A stretch of 50,717 bases of DNA. Origin: Nitrospira sp. (GTDB lineage Bacteria; Nitrospirota; Nitrospiria; Nitrospirales; Nitrospiraceae). The position numbers and the translations under genes were made by a program. Of this stretch, positions 8,890-17,868 are shown piece after piece. Below the pieces are notes generated by a model, which saw only the letters and a program-made list of their open reading frames with translations, did not search any database and was not told the origin of the DNA. Numbering within the stretch: the first letter of the stretch is position 1; each line of letters begins with the position of its first letter. The stretch spans positions 12,068 to 62,784 of the forward strand of contig JAFEBI010000026.1 of the NCBI GenBank assembly GCA_018242725.1. The letters run 5' to 3'.

Positions 8890-10305
8890 TTACAGGGTCT
8901 TTGGTCCTTCGTTGTGTCGCATATGCTCGCGTATGAGTTCTTGCAGCTTCCGCTCCCGCTTCGTATCTCGCACAACGGGGAGCTCACTGTCAGCCGCTGC
9001 CTCGGCCGCCTTCGCCCTCAACTGGGCCTCTGTTTCTGGCGGTAATCCTAAGAAATAGAGTTCACAGCGCTGTGCTTCTACACGATCGCGGGCAGCTCTA
9101 ATTGCTGCCGCTTCTTCTTGCAGGCGCCGCGCTTCTTCCTCCAACAAACGTACACGTCGGCTTTTCCACCCGGGAGGCGGGTTCACTTCCATTTTCTTTA
9201 AGCAAGCAAAGAGAAAACCGAGCGCATCCGCAATCGGTTTGGCCGTCGTCTTCTTGTGTTCAATGACAGCGGTCACCTTATCGAAAAAATCCTGTGCGTA
9301 CTCGGGTGATGGCATCACACGAAGAAACGGCTCGACGGAGCGAGGCTCAATGCCGGTGAACCATTCTGACAGAATAAGATTATGCACTCCCCATTCTTGT
9401 AGTAGTTCAGAGTTACTTAAAGAGAAAGAACTACTACTACTGGGGGTATTCTGAGAGGAATTCCGGGAGTCGCTCTGAGAGTGTAGAAAACCAGGCGGAC
9501 GAGGGCGTGGGCCTTTTTTCTTGCCCGTCGGTAACGGAGTAAGAAGCGCCGGGAAGGCTTGGCCAAAGAGATAAATCGAGCCCCCATTCGCATGCTGCAG
9601 GAGTGCCTTTCGCACAATGAGCCCGGCGCTCATTAGTTGGAGAAGTGACCGTCGTACGGCATCTTCAGTTCGATCGACCAGAGCACCAATCTCTGCATAG
9701 GAGACAGGGCGAGTCTGGTTCGGGGCGGAGTGGTCGCGACAGCTATGAAGTGCCCAGGCAAAGCGGACCCAATGTGATGGGGGTTTGAGAAGAGAAACGG
9801 GGATGTCTGCCGGGCTCGCCGACTGGAGAGGGAGTGGCGCTGGAGGCTGATGGATGTCAGATGAAACACGAGGTCTCGGAAAGGAGTCAGTGGCACTGAC
9901 AGAGTCTCTGACAGTGCCACTCTCAGGATGTAACGGACGTAGTTTTGTACTGTCAGAATAGGCGTAGACACTGTCAGAATGCTCTGACAGTATGGTGCTG
10001 TCCCCATCTGGCGTACGTTGCGATGAGTTCGATCGGCCGGATATTTCTGCGGCAGTGGATGTAGTCATTCGAGGGGGTTCGGAGTGCAGCGGCGAAACTG
10101 CCGCCTCCTCTTGAGCGGGAATCTCGACAGGAGTGGCAATAGAGAACGTGGGCGCGGAAGGAACGGCGCTTACTGGAGAAGAGAGACCCAGTAATTCGAG
10201 GGGATCGACTCGAGGTTGCGAGGAGGCAAGTTCTTCAAGACGTTTTCCAACCACGCCCTTTAAGAAGCTCTTCTCTTTACTCTCAGCGCCGCGCACTTTC
10301 TCCAT
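8890..10305 (-). CDS. Large winged-helix protein upstream of parA (putative centromere-binding or replication protein)
   Basis: 471 aa, no recognised family. Residues 1-170 are disordered and rich in Ser/Pro/Thr. Residues 175-250 form a predicted winged helix (HWVRFAWALHSC, then YAEIGALVDRTEDAVRRSL and GLIVRKALL), which suggests DNA binding. A basic linker GKKKGPRPRPP and a serine run follow. Residues 385-415 are a likely coiled coil (LLEEEARRLQEEAAAIRAA). It is co-directional with and directly upstream of parA. ACTGTCAGA-type repeats found in the non-coding region before it also lie inside its coding sequence at codons about 105-138. A role as ParB-like adaptor and autorepressor, or as a replication initiator, is inferred from context only. 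Confidence 0.65.
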   Translation of the reverse strand: MEKVRGAESKEKSFLKGVVGKRLEELASSQPRVDPLELLGLSSPVSAVPSAPTFSIATPVEIPAQEEAAVSPLHSEPPRMTTSTAAEISGRSNSSQRTPDGDSTILSEHSDSVYAYSDSTKLRPLHPESGTVRDSVSATDSFPRPRVSSDIHQPPAPLPLQSASPADIPVSLLKPPSHWVRFAWALHSCRDHSAPNQTRPVSYAEIGALVDRTEDAVRRSLLQLMSAGLIVRKALLQHANGGSIYLFGQAFPALLTPLPTGKKKGPRPRPPGFLHSQSDSRNSSQNTPSSSSSFSLSNSELLQEWGVHNLILSEWFTGIEPRSVEPFLRVMPSPEYAQDFFDKVTAVIEHKKTTAKPIADALGFLFACLKKMEVNPPPGWKSRRVRLLEEEARRLQEEAAAIRAARDRVEAQRCELYFLGLPPETEAQLRAKAAEAAADSELPVVRDTKRERKLQELIREHMRHNEGPKTL

Positions 10306-11243
10306 TTAAACGCGTGCTCCGACGATGGTGACCAGTAGAGATGGCCGTACTCGATCTTGCACCTGGGTGCGAACCATTGGATTGTAGACGGTAAAATACA
10401 GAGCTACTATTGCGCAGGAATAACAAAACGACTGGAGCCTGTCAACATATATATGAAATGAGTTATGCCAAGTCAAGTGCATATGATGGGTGGATACAAT
10501 AGAACATCCCAATAAAGAACTATTTTATGTGCCTACATGTGAGGACGTGTTGCGGGTATACATGATCTCGATACATAGGTGTAGATAGTCGTTGTCAGAT
10601 GAAAATGATGTGGTAGTCAAGGACACATTGAGTGGAGATACGCTGGGTCTTGTAGTCATGTTAGCCTAATCACATACCTCACAGTGAATATCACAGGAGA
10701 CATGATAGTTACACTGACAGAACTATAATTCTGATAGTCAGCATGTACGACGTTGTAGCGCCACTGCGATGGAGTCAGTGTTCATGTGAAGCGGATATGA
10801 GCGCGAGAGATAACACTATCAGTGTACATATTCTGTCTGAGTAGTATTCGTAAGATGTCCTCAAATGTATGAGAGTAACGTAAGTCATTGGGCCATCTTT
10901 ACTATCAGATAATACACACACACAGTGTATTAATACTGACAGAGTGGTAATTAATGACGACCATATGTTATATCCCGATATGATCTTACTATAAGAATAA
11001 ACACTCTTATAGTAATTACTCATAACATATTGTTATACATATTATATTGTTATACTATAAGAATATTAACACAGTGGGAAAAGCTAAACAGTCAGAATAT
11101 ATATACAGCGAGAAGTAACGCACTGAGAGAATACTGAAACAGTCAGAATAGTATTAACCGACTTTAGACTGACGAACAAAACGAGACCTATTCACACGAG
11201 TGTACGGTTGGTTTGGCGAAAGCATAAAGTATTCTGACAGAAT
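9891..11243. repeat. ACTGTCAGA-family repeat array (iteron/centromere candidate)
   Basis: At least a dozen copies of a degenerate unit close to ACTRTCAGAATA occur as single, direct and inverted copies. Inside the coding region: CTGACAGAG/CTCTGACAG at 9891-9919, ACTGTCAGAATA near 9949, and a perfect inverted pair ACTGTCAGA-N4-TCTGACAGT at 9970-9991. In the AT-rich non-coding part: ACTGACAGA near 10713, ACTATCAG near 10815 and 10901, ACTGACAGAG near 10935, ACTATAAGA-N8-TCTTATAGT at 10988-11013, ACTATAAGAATA near 11054, CAGTCAGAATA near 11089 and 11140, and ATTCTGACAGAAT at 11231-11243. Such arrays next to parA and DNA-binding genes are typical of plasmid origins or centromeres. Confidence 0.75.
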
Positions 11244-11295
11244 GCCCACACTGGTAGTTGATAATCAGTAGTCCTAACGTGCGCCGAGTGCCCGG
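10306..11295. other. 990-bp AT-rich non-coding region with repeats (putative origin)
   Basis: No supported gene. This is the most AT-rich part of the window, with ATTGTTATACATATTA-like runs around 11020-11060 that could serve as a DNA-unwinding element. The repeat family described above runs through it. It lies between two winged-helix genes on the same strand and so probably holds the origin and/or centromere and the promoter of the 471-aa gene. Confidence 0.6.
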
Positions 11296-11976
11296 TTATC
11301 TCTGCGAAGGAAGGTCATACCAGCCTGGATGCTTTTTCATGAGCTCGTGCTTATACGGGAAGAGGTGAAGGAGGCGATAGGAGAGGATCTTTGTTACGAG
11401 CTCCTGGCTCGGCAGCAGGCCGTCCGCTCGCAGACTCAGGTGAATCTCAGATGCCATCTCCTCCCGCTGACTCGGAGATAAGAGGGGAGCCAGGCGCTTC
11501 AGCTCAGCGAGATCTTCCTGATCAAGCTGATCGTAGCGGGTCACAATGTCCTTCAATACCTCTCGCTGTGCCAGCTGCGGCAGCCAATGCACCAGATAGG
11601 TGGGGGCCACCCGTTGCCGAGCCGGGTGGCCGATCGTCACGAGCCCCACACGGATCAGCGTCTTGAGTTGTTTCTGCACGGTCATCCAGGCGAGCTTCGT
11701 CTCCGCCACGAATCGGTCAATCGACATCCGCACTTCGCGTTCGCCCCGGCCATGGGTGTGCTTGAGCAGATGGAGATAGAGAAGCTGCGCGGTGGGGGAG
11801 AGCACGAGAAACCGCGGATCCTCCATCGTCAAATGGAGCTGGTCGATGTACGCGAGGCGCCAGTCCGATGAGAGCGTCGCGCGCCCTTCGAGGGCCAGGT
11901 CGGGAGGCAGGAAGTCGGCGACTTCCGCTTCTTCATCAAACGGTTGGGACGGCGGCACCTCGAAGGGATTTGGCAT
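11296..11976 (-). CDS. Winged-helix DNA-binding protein (possible replication or copy-control protein)
   Basis: 226 aa. After a short acidic N-terminus, residues about 58-115 look like a winged helix (LSPTAQLLYLHLLKH, SIDRFVAETKLAWMTV, then LKTLIRVGLVTIG). The C-terminal half is helical and charged with no catalytic motif. It lies immediately upstream of the repeat-rich region and points toward it, the position often held by a plasmid replication initiator or regulator. No Rep_3 or RepA signature was recognised, so the role is inferred from position. The ATG at 11976 lacks a clear ribosome-binding site. Confidence 0.6.
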   Translation of the reverse strand: MPNPFEVPPSQPFDEEAEVADFLPPDLALEGRATLSSDWRLAYIDQLHLTMEDPRFLVLSPTAQLLYLHLLKHTHGRGEREVRMSIDRFVAETKLAWMTVQKQLKTLIRVGLVTIGHPARQRVAPTYLVHWLPQLAQREVLKDIVTRYDQLDQEDLAELKRLAPLLSPSQREEMASEIHLSLRADGLLPSQELVTKILSYRLLHLFPYKHELMKKHPGWYDLPSQR

Positions 11977-12401
11977 GATGGATTAGAGGTCTACTCTTAG
12001 TGGGGTAGTCAGTCAAGAAAATATCATCACGGAATCGTTATAGCATCCGGGATGGACACCTTCTCGGAGGCCTTGCGATTTCGGATCGGATGGGGTAGGG
12101 TGGGGACGGGTAGGGGAAAGACTGGAACATCGGCTCGGAAGGCAATCGCCTCCTGGTGTTTTAGGCAGGGATCATTGAGCGGGACACCCCGACGCGGTGC
12201 ACGGTCCACCTCTAACCTTTTAGAAAGAGGAGTCCCGGGCCGGACGGGGAGTGAGACCCAGTCTTCAGCGAGCACTCCATATATATAGATAAGAGAGAGG
12301 GATGGAGCGGGGAGAGAGAAGGGACGGAGATCATAGACCTCGTACTGCTGACCCCTGAGCACGCGCCGCCCGATCAGAGCGCCTCCACGGCGCTGGTCCC
12401 C
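11977..12401. other. Intergenic region upstream of the integrase
   Basis: 425 bp between divergently oriented genes. The frame of the integrase is open upstream but has no start codon there. A large minus-strand frame over 12027-12743 runs antisense to the integrase and is taken as a shadow. No clear att core or promoter could be fixed by eye. Confidence 0.35.
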
Positions 12402-13427
12402 TTGGCCACGACGGCGCTCCGACGAACAGGCGGAGAACTCCCACCGGTCTGTCTCCAGCTCTCCTCCTCGACGTTCATTGGGCTTCGCGTCTATCTCGAC
12501 GAGTTCGCACGGCAGCTCGCGGCGAAGAAGCCACTGTCGACCACCGCTCGCACCTATCTCAAACGTGGCCGGTCGTTCATCGCCTGGCTCGAGCAGGGGC
12601 GAGATCACCAGCTGCGTCGTCTCGATCGCACCTGTCTCGAAGCCTACCGTGCATTTCTCGACCACCGCTTTTCCAACCTCCGCACGAAGAACGGCTATCT
12701 GACGGCGGTGCGGCAGTTTTTGAGCTGGCTTGTGCCATTCCATCCAGGATTAGTGAACCCTGCTGACTTTGTGCAAGGTTGGAGCTGCAGTCGGCAGCAC
12801 ACGCGACGGCATCTGCCGGTGGAGGATGCGAAGGCGTTGCTCGCGGTGTTGGAATCCGATCCCCGGAAGACGGAGCTGCAGCGTGCGCGCAACGTCGCGA
12901 TGGCGTATCTCATGCTCAAGACCGGATTGCGCACGATTGAGGTCAGTCGCGCACGGATCGAGCATCTCCAGGAACTCGTGCCGGGTGAGAAGTGGCGCTT
13001 GTGGGTGCATGGGAAGGGGAGAGCGTCCGCCGATGAGTCGGTGCAGGTGCTGAAGGAAGTCTATGAGCGGATTCAGGCGTATCTGGCACTGCGACCGGGT
13101 TCGCTGCAGGGGAGTGAGCCGTTGTTTGCGACGACGGCCTGTTACGATCGCGGCGGGAATGTGGTGACGCCCGCCGGGAAGCGACTCTCCACACGTGCCA
13201 TTCACCGGATCATCACGGAAGGACTACTCTTAGCGGGTGTGAAAAAACCCGGCATTGTGGTCCATAGTCTGCGCCACTCGACCCCGACCTTTGCGCTCCT
13301 CAATGAGGCCAATCCCACGCGGGTGCAGAAGATGATGCGCCATCAGCACTATGCCACCACCGAGATTTATGTGGAGGAAGTGCAACGCCTTCTTGAAGGG
13401 GCGGAAGACTCGGTGACGCAGATCTAG
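12402..13427 (+). CDS. Tyrosine recombinase (XerC/D-like integrase)
   Basis: 341 aa. An N-terminal SAM-like core-binding domain (residues about 28-115; STTARTYLKRGRSFIAWL) is followed by a catalytic domain with Arg177 (TGLRTIE), Lys205 (HGKGR), His288-x-x-Arg291 (HSLRH), His314 (MRHQH) and the nucleophile Tyr323 (TEIYVEE). The catalytic set is therefore complete. It could resolve plasmid multimers or integrate an element. The only start for this length is a TTG at 12402 without a Shine-Dalgarno sequence, so the true start is uncertain or the 5' end was remodelled. It sits at the border between the plasmid-like left part and the metabolic cargo. Confidence 0.9.
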   Translation: MATTALRRTGGELPPVCLQLSSSTFIGLRVYLDEFARQLAAKKPLSTTARTYLKRGRSFIAWLEQGRDHQLRRLDRTCLEAYRAFLDHRFSNLRTKNGYLTAVRQFLSWLVPFHPGLVNPADFVQGWSCSRQHTRRHLPVEDAKALLAVLESDPRKTELQRARNVAMAYLMLKTGLRTIEVSRARIEHLQELVPGEKWRLWVHGKGRASADESVQVLKEVYERIQAYLALRPGSLQGSEPLFATTACYDRGGNVVTPAGKRLSTRAIHRIITEGLLLAGVKKPGIVVHSLRHSTPTFALLNEANPTRVQKMMRHQHYATTEIYVEEVQRLLEGAEDSVTQI

Positions 13428-13674
13428 AGAAGCTCCCGCCGCCGCCCTCACACATATCTGCACCGTTTCGAATAAAGTTAACCACATCGGGACGCTCATC
13501 ACGCCTGAGCGCCACCCATCTCAAACCTGTCATCAAGCCATTGGGCCAGTTCTCTTCAGAGGGAGAGGCCTCAGAGTATTGTCACGCAGTGCCGCCAACG
13601 ACATGAGTCTCCTAACAAGATGGATGCATCTGCCCCTTTATGAAGCCCTCGGTGGGCTGAGCCACCTACGACGT

Positions 13675-13710
13675 ACAGCGAGGTTTCGTCGTATCACGAA
13701 GCTTCGCTGT
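13675..13710. promoter_or_regulatory. Inverted repeat, candidate activator-binding site for the promoter at 13775
   Basis: The arms ACAGCGAGGTTTCGT and ACGAAGCTTCGCTGT (13 of 15 bases pair) flank a 6-bp loop. The core TTCGT-N6-ACGAA (13685-13700) ends exactly 75 bp before the TGGCAC of the -24 element. The same core and the same 75-bp distance occur at 29944-29958. This is the place expected for a sigma-54 activator site. Confidence 0.45.
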
Positions 13711-13773
13711 GAATCGGAAAAACGAAGAAGTCGCCAATCCCCACAGAATCAGCACCTTGTAGCATTCACGATC

Positions 13774-13790
13774 GTGGCACCAAGTTTGGA
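13774..13790 (+). promoter_or_regulatory. Sigma-54-type promoter candidate
   Basis: GTGGCACCAAGTTTGGA: TGGCAC at the -24 region and TTGG at the -12 region, with exactly 10 bp between the -24 GG and the -12 G. The -12 C of the consensus TTGC is replaced by G. It lies about 60 bp before the transporter ATG at 13851. Confidence 0.5.
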
Positions 13791-13850
13791 ATGCCTCCTA
13801 GCAGCAAGAGTCGACTTTCACAAGTGAACACACACCGAGATGGAGCAGCC

Positions 13851-15209
13851 ATGAAATCAATGCTTAATCGGAGATCAAGAGAAGATATCGCAATCACAGG
13901 ATTGCTCTTTGCATTCTTCTTTCTTGTGATCGCCGTCTTCCAAGTGCTGAAACCCCTTAAGAGCGGGCTGTTCGTGGAGCAGTACGGGGCTCACATGGAG
14001 CTCTACGCCAAGCTCGCGAATATCCTGATCGCATCCATTGGCGTGGGAACGTTTACCTTGCTCTACAACAAGCTGCACCGGCAACGATTCATCTACACGC
14101 TGAGTGGGTTCTTTCTCTTGAGCTTCCTCAGCCTTGCGTTCGTGCTCGGAGATGAACCGGATCCGTTCCTCATCTGGACCTTCTATCTGTTGGGTGACCT
14201 CGAAGCCACGATGATGGTCGCAGCGTTTTGGGCATACGTGACTGATCTTTCCCATGGACCGGACGCGAACCAGCTTTTCGGTCCGATTGGAGCCGGCGGT
14301 GTGTTGGGCGGTTGGGCCGGAATTTCGGTCGCAAAGGTTTTGCTTCCCACCATCGGAACCCCGGGACTCTTGTGTCTATCCGCTTTTTTTATGGGCGGAG
14401 TGATTCTGATCGTTGGATCAACAGAAACACTACTCCGGAGATCACGGATATTCACGCCAACGGTTTGGCCCGATGCACGGTCGAAAGTTGAATCGTTCTC
14501 CAGAGGGTCATTGTTGGAGGCCTTTGAAGGAGCCAGATTGGTCTTTCGCTCACGCTATCTCGCGAGCATTGCGGGCATTATGGGTTTGTACGAGGTGGCG
14601 TCACAGCTGATGGATTACCAATTCAAGTTAGCAGCCGAGGGCATGTCCGGTATCCAAGCAACTCAGGCCTTCATAACGGACGTGTACTTGTACGCCAGTC
14701 TGTTGGCAGTGATCACCCAGTTCTTTCTGGTTGGTGCCGTGATGAGGCGGTTTGGTCTTGGCGCAACTCTGCTTGTCCTGCCAGCGGCTATTATCGCCGG
14801 CTCGTTAGGGTTTCTGGCCATGCCCTCGTTGGTGGCAGTCAGCCTTCTGGTCATTTTCGATAACGGCCTAAGTTATTCCATTCAGCAGACCGGACGGGAG
14901 TCGCTCTACCTCGCCACCGGACCAGACGAAAAGTATAAGGGGCGAGCATTCATTTCTATGTTTGTGCAGCGGACCGCCAAAGGCGTGAGCATTCTCGCTG
15001 TCATTCTGCTGGGGATGGCAGGAGTGGCCGCACAGTACTTGAGTCTCCTGACGATTGGGATCATGGGCGTGATGATCCTGCTGAGCATCAACGCAGGGCG
15101 ACACTATGCTTTGGTGACAAGCCGGAATGCCGCATCGGCACCAACACAGGGCGATCTGGCAACGGTTTCGCCAAGGCCGGCTCGTCAGCCATTGGCTGCA
15201 GCTGCATGA
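13851..15209 (+). CDS. MFS-type transporter, ATP/ADP translocase-like
   Basis: 452 aa integral membrane protein with about 12 hydrophobic segments. The first helix reaches VFQVLKPLKSGLF, resembling the K/R-P-L-(R/K) pattern at the start of NTP/NDP exchange transporters of the AAA (Tlc) family and related MFS proteins. Free-living bacteria carry distant members whose substrates are unknown. The start at 13851 is chosen because GGAG lies 7 bp upstream; the frame is open 20 codons further. A sigma-54-like promoter and an inverted repeat precede it, and a sigma-54 activator gene lies just beyond the next gene. Substrate not predictable. Confidence 0.7.
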   Translation: MKSMLNRRSREDIAITGLLFAFFFLVIAVFQVLKPLKSGLFVEQYGAHMELYAKLANILIASIGVGTFTLLYNKLHRQRFIYTLSGFFLLSFLSLAFVLGDEPDPFLIWTFYLLGDLEATMMVAAFWAYVTDLSHGPDANQLFGPIGAGGVLGGWAGISVAKVLLPTIGTPGLLCLSAFFMGGVILIVGSTETLLRRSRIFTPTVWPDARSKVESFSRGSLLEAFEGARLVFRSRYLASIAGIMGLYEVASQLMDYQFKLAAEGMSGIQATQAFITDVYLYASLLAVITQFFLVGAVMRRFGLGATLLVLPAAIIAGSLGFLAMPSLVAVSLLVIFDNGLSYSIQQTGRESLYLATGPDEKYKGRAFISMFVQRTAKGVSILAVILLGMAGVAAQYLSLLTIGIMGVMILLSINAGRHYALVTSRNAASAPTQGDLATVSPRPARQPLAAAA

Positions 15210-15345
15210 CCTAGATCAGGAGATCAAGAGCGACTCGGTCCCCTGCAAGAAACCGCGACGCAGTCTTCTTCAGCGACTGTGTCTGAAACAAGCGAGTTCA
15301 GATATCACCAGAGATCGTTCCACCATACTGAGAAAGGAGTCCACC

Positions 15346-15549
15346 ATGAGTTGTTCACGTTGTCAGGGGTTGATGGTACGAGAGTTTGTCGTCGATTTGC
15401 ATGTCTCTCCGACCGGCGGCAGGGCTTGGCGCTGTGTTTCGTGCGGCCATCTTGTCGATCCGGTCATTGTATCCAACAGGAAGCGATATCAACAGGCTGT
15501 CCGACTCTCGAAGCGGAGCAAACGCCATCTGGATCTCGTGGCAGCTTGA
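15346..15549 (+). CDS. Small zinc-ribbon-like protein
   Basis: 67 aa. Two CxxC knuckles (Cys3/Cys6 in CSRC and Cys30/Cys33 in WRCVSCG) would form a zinc ribbon; the C-terminus is basic (RLSKRSKRHLD). The ATG at 15346 is preceded by AGAAAGGAGT, an excellent ribosome-binding site. Small proteins of this pattern (CxxC...W-R-C-x-x-C-G-x-x-x-D) seem common in Nitrospira-like genomes, but no function is known. It may be co-transcribed with the transporter 136 bp upstream. Confidence 0.75.
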   Translation: MSCSRCQGLMVREFVVDLHVSPTGGRAWRCVSCGHLVDPVIVSNRKRYQQAVRLSKRSKRHLDLVAA

Positions 15550-15602
15550 ACGGAACAGCGGAACGACGGGGAGAGGTGCCGTGGAGAGAATATGTGCGAG
15601 GG

Positions 15603-16679
15603 TCATTTCGGCTTCGTGAGGCCGAGCTTCTTGATGCGGGACACCAAGGTTGTGGGCTTTACTCCGAGCTGTTCAGCGGCACCACCAGGACCGTAAATTC
15701 TCCCATGACTGCGTTCCAAAGCAGCCATTAGATTGTTCCGTTCTCGTTCCCGCATAACTTCGTCGGTCATGATGCCGATCTGGCGCACCGACATATTGCG
15801 CCGACCGAGCCTCATCGAAGCAAGTGACAAGCCTCCATGACGAGGCAGATCAAAGTGAAGCGGACGACCTTGTGAAACGATGACAGCTCGGTTGATCACA
15901 TTCTGGAGTTCCCGCACGTTTCCCGGCCAATCATATTGCTGCAAGATCGCCAATTGATCATCCGGCAAGGCGGGTCTGGGAGAATGCAGATTGCGGGAAG
16001 CTTGATCGATGAAATACATCGCGAGTAACGGCACATCCTCCTTTCGATGGCGCAATGGCGCCACTTCGATGGGATAGACGTTCAAGCGATAGTACAGATC
16101 CTGCCGGAATCGTCCTGCTTCCACTTCCCCCATCAAGTCGCGATTGGTCGCGGCAATGATCCGGACATCGACTCTTCGAATGGTTTCCTCCCCCACTCGC
16201 TCATATTCGCCTTCCTGTAACACGCGGAGCAACTTGCTCTGGAGTTCCGGCGGGATCTCTCCGACTTCGTCCAGAAACAAGGTGCCGCCATCGGCCGACT
16301 CAAATCGGCCAGCTCGATCCTTCATCGCACCGGTAAAGGCGCCCTTCACGTGCCCGAAGAATTCGCTTTCATAGAGCTCTCTCGGAATCGATGCACAATT
16401 GACTCGAACCAATGGCTGGTGCCGACGCCGACTCAGTTTGTGAATTTCACGAGCCACCAACTCTTTGCCCGTTCCAGATTCGCCGAGAATGAGGACGGTG
16501 GCATCCGTGGGTGCGACAAGCTCGATCTGACGAAGAATCACACGGAGAGTCCGACTCTGTCCGACCAGTTCCCGAACCTCTTGCTCCGACTTTTCTATCG
16601 GGGCAAGGTGCGGATCCATCTGGCCAATCGGACCATCGGGCCGAACCGTTCTTTCGACCACGGTTATCACCGGAGCCAT
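15603..16679 (-). CDS. Sigma-54-dependent activator without a sensory domain
   Basis: 358 aa. AAA+ domain with Walker A GESGTGKE (residues 66-73), the sigma-54 contact loop GAFTGA (113-118), Walker B LFLDE (134-138) and a downstream [15 protein letters not shown] block. A Fis-type helix-turn-helix closes the protein ([24 protein letters not shown], last about 35 residues). Only about 40 residues precede the AAA+ core, so there is no GAF or receiver domain, unlike its paralogue at 28252-29901. It may be constitutively competent or controlled by level, perhaps by the Crp-type regulator encoded upstream on the same strand. GGGAGAGAGGT precedes the ATG. Confidence 0.95.
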   Translation of the reverse strand: MAPVITVVERTVRPDGPIGQMDPHLAPIEKSEQEVRELVGQSRTLRVILRQIELVAPTDATVLILGESGTGKELVAREIHKLSRRRHQPLVRVNCASIPRELYESEFFGHVKGAFTGAMKDRAGRFESADGGTLFLDEVGEIPPELQSKLLRVLQEGEYERVGEETIRRVDVRIIAATNRDLMGEVEAGRFRQDLYYRLNVYPIEVAPLRHRKEDVPLLAMYFIDQASRNLHSPRPALPDDQLAILQQYDWPGNVRELQNVINRAVIVSQGRPLHFDLPRHGGLSLASMRLGRRNMSVRQIGIMTDEVMRERERNNLMAALERSHGRIYGPGGAAEQLGVKPTTLVSRIKKLGLTKPK

Positions 16680-16888
16680 ACCTCTCTCCCGCGCTCAAGT
16701 TCGATGCAGACAGAAAGCCCATCGACACGTCACGGAGGAGATTATTCTCTATGTCCATTTAGAAGTCTGTTAGCTAGAGAACAGTCGGTCGCACTCTCCC
16801 TAGGTGTGCGATGCCAGCACGGAATGATCAAGGCATGCCTCCAGCCACCGCTGCTTTGGCTTGGGATGGACAAGCAAGGGATGGAGTT

Positions 16889-17557
16889 CTATTTGAGCGC
16901 GGCGAGGTCTTGAATACAGATCAAGGTACGGTGATAGTCAAGGACGCCGTGGCTCTTGAGGTCGTTGAGCAGGGTGCTGACAACCGGCCTACTTGCGCCG
17001 ACGAGGTCCGCGAGCTCCTGTTGAGTCAGTTTGATGTCCAGCTCGAACCCGTGCCGACAATGCCCGCCGTGGCTACCAGCCAAGTCGCGCAGGGTTTCGG
17101 TGAGTCTGGAACGAACGTCGTGGAACCGCATCAGTTCTAGCTTGCGCCGGAGCGCATGGATCTCAGTGGCCTGCGCGTCGAGTGCGTGCCATGCAAAATC
17201 TCCGTCGCTTGTCAGCAGCGTGCGCATTTCTTTGAGCGGAATTCTATAGAGGACGGTACGGCCTTTCGCCTCAGCGGTATCAGTGATCGTCGTAGACGAG
17301 CGATCGGTTAACGCGGCCCCAAACCACTGTCCTTCCGTCAGCACCGCCATCACAAATTGATCCCCGTTGTGATTGAGCCGCAATAGTTTCACACGTCCCT
17401 TCACCACGACAAAGACGTCGTCGCATGCATCCCCCTGGTGATGAATGACCGTCTTGTCGCTCAGCTTGAGCACGGCGAGCGAGGGGCAGTGCCGTCGCCA
17501 GTCGCCTTCTGATAGCTCCGCACAGATATGAGGTGACGAATGATCGTGCAGACTCAT
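16889..17557 (-). CDS. Crp/Fnr-family transcription regulator
   Basis: 222 aa from the ATG at 17557; the open frame continues upstream for 116 codons, but these lack family similarity and overlap a promoter region. The N-terminal cyclic-nucleotide-binding fold shows VVVKGRVKLLR and GQWFGA, and the C-terminal HTH has LTQQELADLVGASRPVVSTLLNDL followed by a wing. No N-terminal Fe-S cysteine cluster typical of FNR is present, although Cys codons occur at scattered positions. It is divergent from the NirK-containing run, with 311 bp between, and upstream of the sigma-54 activator on the same strand. Control of one or both is plausible. Confidence 0.88.
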   Translation of the reverse strand: MSLHDHSSPHICAELSEGDWRRHCPSLAVLKLSDKTVIHHQGDACDDVFVVVKGRVKLLRLNHNGDQFVMAVLTEGQWFGAALTDRSSTTITDTAEAKGRTVLYRIPLKEMRTLLTSDGDFAWHALDAQATEIHALRRKLELMRFHDVRSRLTETLRDLAGSHGGHCRHGFELDIKLTQQELADLVGASRPVVSTLLNDLKSHGVLDYHRTLICIQDLAALK

Positions 17558-17636
17558 CAAGGATCTCGAACTCGTGTGATGCGACCACAGTGGCTCGATC
17601 GAATACTGACCAATCGCCCTCACCTTAAACGAGATC

Positions 17637-17653
17637 TCGTGGCGATACAACGA
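17637..17653. promoter_or_regulatory. Candidate activator-binding inverted repeat upstream of the 17749 promoter
   Basis: TCGTGGCGATACAACGA: arms TCGT and ACGA. It shares TCGTGGCGA with the site at 29944-29958 and ends 96 bp before the TGGCAC, which is 21 bp (two helical turns) more than the 75-bp spacing at the other two sites. Confidence 0.35.
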
Positions 17654-17748
17654 CTCCTTGGTGATGACGAATCCTCGTGATCGCTCACGTGGATGTCCGC
17701 CCGAGGCTGTTGGTCGCAATTTCAACGTGTTCGCAGCAAATGTCCGTG

Positions 17749-17764
17749 TGGCACGCAGCTTGAC
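17749..17764 (+). promoter_or_regulatory. Sigma-54-type promoter candidate for the AhpD-YHS-P460-NirK run
   Basis: TGGCACGCAGCTTGAC: TGGCACG-N4-TTGA with exact -24/-12 spacing; the final C of TTGC is A. It lies 106 bp before the ATG at 17869 in the intergenic region divergent to the Crp-type gene. Confidence 0.5.
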
Positions 17765-17868
17765 ATAGTGACGACACAAGCATGCCGTTCGAGAATTCAC
17801 TGGAGGCACGCTTCCAGCGATCGACGGACTCGATGACGACATAACCCTTAACTCGTAGGAGGACCGAC

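Noticed and set aside
12027..12743. Long minus-strand frame (238 aa) opposite the integrase start
   Set aside because: Antisense to a clear tyrosine recombinase, with no family motif and no ribosome-binding site. High GC creates such frames.
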